A DNA stretch of 38,231 nt from Pelomyxa schiedti (taxonomy: Eukaryota > Evosea > Pelobiontida > Pelomyxidae). Positions 33,701 through 38,231 of the stretch are shown here, one piece after another (the stretch's first letter is position 1; every line of letters begins with the position of its first letter). Location: positions 1,089 through 39,319 of the forward strand of contig JAHLWZ010000495.1 in NCBI GenBank assembly GCA_020536535.1. The letters run 5' to 3'. A program made the translations under genes and the position numbers. Below the pieces are notes generated by a model. That model saw only the letters and a program-made list of their open reading frames with translations. It was not told the DNA's origin and made no database searches.

Positions 33701-34339
33701 TCAAGTTGAACATGAAGGCTCAGTGTAGTACAGTGCAGAGTGAGAGTAATCCACCCTGTGGTGACTGTGGATTATGTGTTATTTGGGTGGTATTAAAGTT
33801 ACAAAACACCTGTACCTCCCTCATTGGTTTTCTCGGCCACAAGTGACCCTCGACGTCCCTGCTCGCGCCAACAGTCCTACCCACGGGTGAACATCGTATG
33901 GACGCACATCTGGTTCCGATGTTTGGGCCCAAAGGAAAAAAAAATACTTTGATTGTCAGTAGAACAACCTTCAAGCCTCTTAGCCCGCGGCAAAGGGTCA
34001 ACTCGTTGTAAAACACATAGCCCACAAATAGGAGGAGGAATCAGCTCATTTATCTACCTACCTACTCTATTGTACAACCACACCACATCCCGAACAAAAA
34101 AAACCGAGCCCGACCACAAAAAAAACAGGCCGTCGGTTGCGGCAACCAAAAACCCAATGCCCGGTGGGTACAACAAAAACCGACAGTAAAACAACACCAC
34201 ATCACTTGGCTACACCACCGCACGCAACGCACGTAGGACGCAACACTAACTAAAATTTTTAAATTTTCAATCAAGGAATTTTGATTTGAGTTGCCTCTCA
34301 TCGCAATTTGTCCTTCCTTTTGTTTCTTGGTTTGTTAAC
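33701..34339. other. Intergenic region with AC-rich low complexity
   Basis: No supported gene. The minus-strand frame at 33720-34025 lacks domain features. Near 34060-34200 the plus strand is rich in CA and A tracts (several AAAAAACC runs). The end of this region is likely the promoter and 5' UTR of the gene starting at 34340. Confidence 0.35.
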
Positions 34340-35208
34340 ATGGAGCGGTGGCAAAGAGTGGGCATAGCAGTCGCTTTTCTGTTGGTCTTCGTCACTTTCT
34401 ACTTGGTGGGCTCGGGTGGTAGGAACGATGAGCGGGAACAACAACCGCGTGTTCCGCCTCCCGTTTATGTTACGCCCAAGAAAGCGACTCCTACTGTTGC
34501 TCCGCACGAGCCGTGGAAATTCAAGTTCAGTGAAGCGTGTGCGGGCGTGACACCACAACAGCCTCTAGGAACCATACAAACACCCGCAGACCTACCTGCG
34601 ATGTTGGCTGCAAGAAAGATCGCAGGTAATTTAATAACATTAAAATTTCATTTGAGGGCATGTCTAGCCTTGCCTAACATTCCCAGGTGAGGCTGCGGAA
34701 ATTGATGCACCTGATGGATCCTTCTCTGATGTTATCCTGCAAAAATGGCCACACTGTAAAAAAGTTTATGTTGTATCCACAACGGCTTCCAGTGCCAGTA
34801 ATGTTGAGGTGCTGCACGGCTCATCGCAGGAGGTTCTTCCAATCTCTTAACAATGTATTCTCATTTCGGTTACACCAAGGCTGCAAGACTGATTCCTGAT
34901 GATTCACTGGCCCTTGTGTACTTAAATAACTATGACCATGTATTTGAAGACCTGTCAATATGGTACCCAAAGCTCAAACTTGGGGGAATTATGTCTGGAC
35001 AGTATAAGAATATGGTAGAGCCTTTCTTTTAATGAATAAAGCACATCGTTGGGGAAACCTCACAGAACAATAGGCAGGTGCTAATGCAACGAGTTTATTT
35101 GAAGAGGCAGTAAACACCCCAGTATACAAGTTTTCAAAATCCGTATGCAGACAAGTGTCCTTCTCCTATCGCACAAGAAGAGCACCCTCATTTTTCTTTG
35201 CCAAGTAA
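34340..35208 (+). CDS. Membrane-anchored class I methyltransferase-like protein
   Basis: A type II membrane protein: ATG 34340, a short cytosolic start, then the signal anchor VGIAVAFLLVFVTFYLVG (about 34358-34411), a Pro-rich stem and a luminal domain. After an intron (34626-34686), AAEIDAPDGSFSDVILQKWP matches the SAM-binding motif I region of small class I methyltransferases (family form EIGxxxGxFS). The later segment AARLIPDDSLALVYLNNYDH, then DLSIWYPKLKLGGIMSGQYK (about 34880-35010), fits the motif with an acidic strand end followed by WxPKLKxGGIxxG. The last exon 35072-35208 begins AGANATSLFEEAVN. A frame change near 34795-34830 is solved by a 32-nt GT..AG intron (gtaatg...cgcag), which is unusually short. 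Topology suggests a Golgi or ER enzyme, perhaps acting on glycans (inference). Confidence 0.7.
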
Positions 35209-35314
35209 TTTGAAATCGGGTAATATGAAAACCGCCTGGTTAGATCAAATTTTTTACTTGCACGACTTTTTTCACTTTTTTCAGCAAAAAAAAAAACCAA
35301 GGCCAACACATGGA

Positions 35315-36240
35315 CTAGATTTTAATGCGGCTTAGGACAGACAAAGGAAAAGAAGGCAAACAAGACAAAAAGGAACAAAGAGGAAAGGGAAAAGGCAAGA
35401 AATGGTCACAACCTGAAGGCTTAGCGAGAGAGAACACACCGAACAACCGATTGTGTGACCGATCGCGCATGTGGGAGCAGCCCCAAAAATGGTTGCAAAA
35501 CGCCCACCTCACCCCCGGTATGCACCACGCGTCACCGCTACGAGACGTGCGGAATGTGTCTCGCTCCTGTGAATTGTTGGCTCGAACAACGCTGAGGTGT
35601 TTGTGCCCTTTTCTTGGGAACTGTATAATTGTTGTGGATGCACGAAATAATGCAGGGTTTTCAGCAATTGGCACAACATAACCTGAGAAAGTGGAGCAAA
35701 GCCACACGTATTCTCCTGGACCTGCCTGTCAGTCTGGGTTACCTATTATGTTTGAGTGGGGTGATGATGAATATGGAGAGGGGGATTTACCTTGGTGATG
35801 TTACCCTGTAAGTGGAAAATCCACCACCTATCCTCAGGTGAAACGAGAAAAAGAAGAAAGAAGCCACACACTGGTGGCCAAACTGCTGGAGATCAGAAGG
35901 CCGGCGATGCTCCATGATAGCCACAACACCTCCTGGTTTTTGGGGTGAGAAATCGAAAAATAAAAACAGAGAAGACAAAACATACCACTGTCCATCATTG
36001 CATTGTATAACAATATACTGTTGGCAGAAGCCACACTGCACCCTGCACCCTCTGCAACATGTTTCCTTTCCGAGGTTTTGAGGGCAAACGACTCTACATT
36101 AGACAAAACTCAATCGATCAGGAGTTTGTGCACTAAAAATAGTTTTATTTTGACAAGCCACACCCACACTCACAGGCTCCGAATTAATATCTAGTGTCGA
36201 GAACCACTTGAATTAAACCTGAGAGGATAGTCGACATCAT
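35315..36240 (-). CDS. Unassigned spliced gene
   Basis: Several minus-strand exons with sensible splice borders can be chained: a possible ATG at 36240 (MMSTILS), an exon at about 36000-36092 (FALKTSERKHVAEGAGCSVA), an exon at about 35875-35940 (GVVAIMEHRRPSDLQQFGHQ), small exons at about 35808-35822 and 35700-35757, and an exon ending near 35520 or running to the stop at 35315. The introns have canonical GT..AG ends. I recognise no domain. The plus-strand frame at 35325-35681 is an alternative reading of the last part and looks less likely because of its skewed Lys/Gly content. Boundaries are low confidence. Confidence 0.4.
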
Positions 36241-36367
36241 AACTGGATCATTGAGCGGAGAGTTGGGGTGGAGGTTTACATACCAAAACACTATGTTCCA
36301 CCCTTTTTTCTCAGCCCCCACCTTTTGGTGTAGGGGCTACCTATGGGTTTATTTTTGATTTATTTTT

Positions 36368-37910
36368 TTATGGTTGAGAGGGGTGGTGGGCAGCTGTTGC
36401 GGCTTGTTGTTGCTTTGCTTCTGCATCTCCTTTATTGTAGTTGAATATGGACAGCCCAACAAGCACAACACCGCAAAGGAATTGCATGTTTACATTTGTG
36501 CCAAGGAGCCACCAGCTCATAACCGCTGTGATAAGCACACTGACAGCAACAGCAAAACCCTAAACAATGGGGGATTAATTGCCGGAGGAACAGAAAGTGT
36601 TAGAATACCTTGATAATATTATCCGCATATTTCATCACCATGGCCACTAGAAGACCCCCAACAGCACTTGACAGCACAATCAAAGCAGTGAGGTAAGAGT
36701 GCCCCGAGAATACTGCCAAGCCTTTTCCACTCCAAATGGCATCAAACAGCACACTTACAGAGCACAAGGCGATACTATACATGCCTGAGTGTGATTAGTC
36801 ATAGGTAGTGCTTGATGTTGAACTAAACTGAGTTGTAAGTTCCTCTCCCAAATGGTTGCAGTGCCGGACTTAAGAACCTTCTCAAAGTATACTGAAGCCA
36901 TGCCAGATAGAACAGTTACAAGTAGAGAGCAAATGATCTACAGAGAATAAATTGAAAATCTTGTTTATTAATAAATGTTAGCAGTACCCAAATTAATATC
37001 AATTAATAAATTGATCTCTAAATTACCCCAATGATGTAAGCTGTTGTTACGCCAGTTCTACCAAGAGTCGAGGTTTCAGATATGTCACTCAGAGGCGGAA
37101 CGTCACACATAACACCAATGGATGCTTGTTGGACTAAAATCGCGGCAATGATAAGTTCAACTAAAGCACGCCACATAGCTGTATTCACGAGTTTTTCTTT
37201 AACAAGTTAGTGGAAGAGTGCTGGGGGTGGATACGTACTCAAAATTATTACAGAGAGAACTGCTGTCGTCAAGATTTTGAGCTGATTGAGAACTCCAAAC
37301 ACAGCACCGTCCACAGTGCTGAGACCCGCAAAGGCAAGGATATTTTGAATAAAGTACAGAAAAGCTGGTACACTGGTAGCTGCCGATTTGGCAATTGTGT
37401 CCTGCGCATCTGTTAGAGAGACGGACCATCCAGACAGTATCACATACATACATAAAAATACTGCGGGATAGGAACTGAGGGTGACCTCGTTGCTAACATC
37501 AGCAGTGCTGACATTACTAGGGCATTCAAAGCGGGGGAAAAAAAATTAAGACCCAGTAACTTGGCGAGAAGAGAAAAAAAAAACAACAACCCACAGAAAT
37601 TGCACTCACAAACAAACAAACTATGGTGTAATTAATTACCGAATTTAGTTATCTCAATAAAGAGTACAGCCACGATCTTGCTGTAGTGCTCATGCTGTAC
37701 TCCCCGAGAGTAGCTCACCAACATCCAATACGCGACGCACTGCACGGTGAGGCCCACGAGCGCGAACGCCTTCATCGAGCACCACCCCCGGACGCACGGC
37801 CCTACACTCCAGACCACAGATCCAACGCCCTCCGTTTGTTTTGGCAACACGGACAACCCACCCGGTGTCGCATCTCCGGTACCCTCTCGGTTACTCAAAC
37901 GCTGTTGCAT
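36368..37910 (-). CDS. Nucleotide-sugar transporter (SLC35A-like)
   Basis: A Golgi or ER antiporter carrying nucleotide sugars into the lumen. ATG 37910 (MQQRLSNREG), a short cytosolic tail, first helix AFALVGLTVQCVAYWMLVSY (about 37710-37770), then HEHYSKIVAVLFIEITKF. The signature exon (about 37230-37420) reads SVPAFLYFIQNILAFAGLST, then DGAVFGVLNQLKILTTAVLSVI, nearly the family consensus (FIQNNLxFxALSxLDAAxFQVxYQLKILTTA). Later exons: about 37040-37185 (TSTLGRTGVTTAYIIG), about 36850-36940 (LSGMASVYFEKVLKSG), about 36605-36785 and 36371-36560 (FAVAVSVLITAVMSWWLLGT). The stop TAA is at 36368-36370. About ten helices are expected and most can be placed. The substrate cannot be told from sequence. 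Confidence 0.88.
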
Positions 37911-38075
37911 TGTGGGTCGAAAGTAACTTAGTCATCCTGTTCAATTGTTCTGGTGTTTTCGATTCCTCCAGGGATAACACCCCGATTGTAGTTGCACCCG
38001 CTCTCCCTTGTGGGATTGAGGTTCAACACAAAAGAATGAAGCGTTTTTTTTCGTCGCTTTACTCAGAAAAGAGGG
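37911..38075. promoter_or_regulatory. Divergent promoter region
   Basis: These 165 bases separate the nucleotide-sugar transporter start (-) and the acyltransferase start (+), so both genes are probably driven from here. No core promoter motif was identified. Confidence 0.35.
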
Positions 38076-38231
38076 ATGAAGGACGAAAGTGGCACTCGGA
38101 CGACTACGACGACGTTCCACGTGGAGTGGGTGCGATGCATGGGGATCGTGATGATCGTGGCATGCAACGTGGGGATACCGTGGTACGGCGGCGGTTTCAT
38201 CGGCGTCGACGTCCTGTTCGTGACTGCTGGA
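38076..38231 (+). CDS. Acyltransferase-3 family protein, N-terminal part (runs off the window)
   Basis: The ATG at 38076 opens a frame of 52 codons to the window edge. After a Thr-rich start it reads VRCMGIVMIVACNVGIPWY, then GGGFIGVDVLFVTAG. This matches the first helix of acyltransferase-3 membrane proteins (LRGLAxLxVxxYHxGxxxxxGGFxGVDxFFVxSG), which O-acylate sugars or other small molecules. The Arg is kept, but the usually conserved His of YH is Asn here. Only the first helix is visible, so activity cannot be judged. An in-frame intron may follow beyond the edge. Confidence 0.8.
   Translation, partial: MKDESGTRTTTTTFHVEWVRCMGIVMIVACNVGIPWYGGGFIGVDVLFVTAG

Noticed and set aside
35325-35681. 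Plus-strand ORF starting MRLRTDKGKEGKQ
   Set aside because: Minus-strand splice signals in the same stretch give a better chain of exons. The plus frame is biased in Lys/Gly and lacks family features. Not fully excluded.
36000-36092. Threonine-dehydratase-like VAEGAG motif in the unassigned gene
   Set aside because: One short match with no surrounding PLP-enzyme features is not enough to assign a function.

Overview
This is nuclear DNA from a gene-dense eukaryote, probably a free-living unicellular one. Almost every gene is split by short spliceosomal introns, mostly 40 to 70 nt, with GT..AG ends and T-rich tracts before the acceptor. Genes lie on both strands only a few hundred bases apart, and there is a eukaryotic-type tRNA followed by a poly-T stop. 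The gene content (TKL-type receptor kinase, RhoGAP-C2-RapGAP protein, villin-headpiece protein, LRR-SAM-caspase protein, Crinkler-like NTPase/nuclease, TRK potassium transporter) fits an amoeboid or other complex protist. I cannot name the species. Exon joins below were worked out by eye from splice signals and reading frame.

Layout. 1-3367: accessory, partly decayed DNA with a near-perfect 190-bp inverted repeat carrying mirrored ORFs (435-903), a tRNA-Gln (997-1068) and a broken protein kinase gene (about 1530-2750). 3368-4123 (-): DUF1771-Smr protein, divergent from 4217-7668 (+): an LRR-SAM-caspase protein built from repeated phase-1 LRR exons. 7718-11054 (-): a single-pass receptor kinase with signal peptide and Cys-rich ectodomain. 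11282-17066 (+): RhoGAP-coiled coil-C2-RapGAP protein. 17391-20424 (+): coiled coil, Tudor-like barrel, gelsolin repeat and villin headpiece. 20593-21561 (+): ubiquitin-like protein. 21649 to about 25115 (+): Crinkler-type P-loop NTPase plus PD-(D/E)XK nuclease. 25306-28286 (-): TRK potassium transporter with an SR-rich N terminus. 28601-32027 (+): secretory-pathway membrane protein with a lipid-binding-like ectodomain and a PqiA-like membrane part. About 32550-33700 (-): dead hAT transposase. 34340-35208 (+): membrane-anchored methyltransferase-like protein. About 35315-36240 (-): unassigned spliced gene. 36368-37910 (-): nucleotide-sugar transporter. 38076 to the edge (+): start of an acyltransferase-3 protein.

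There are no operons here. Neighbours share themes rather than a pathway: small-GTPase and actin control (11.3-20.4 kb), possible immune or cell-death and conflict proteins (LRR-SAM-caspase, Crinkler-like NTPase/nuclease), and membrane transport or surface glycan work (TRK, PqiA-like, nucleotide-sugar transporter, acyltransferase). Several adjacent genes are head-to-head with short shared upstream regions (4124-4216, 11055-11281, 28287-28600, 37911-38075).
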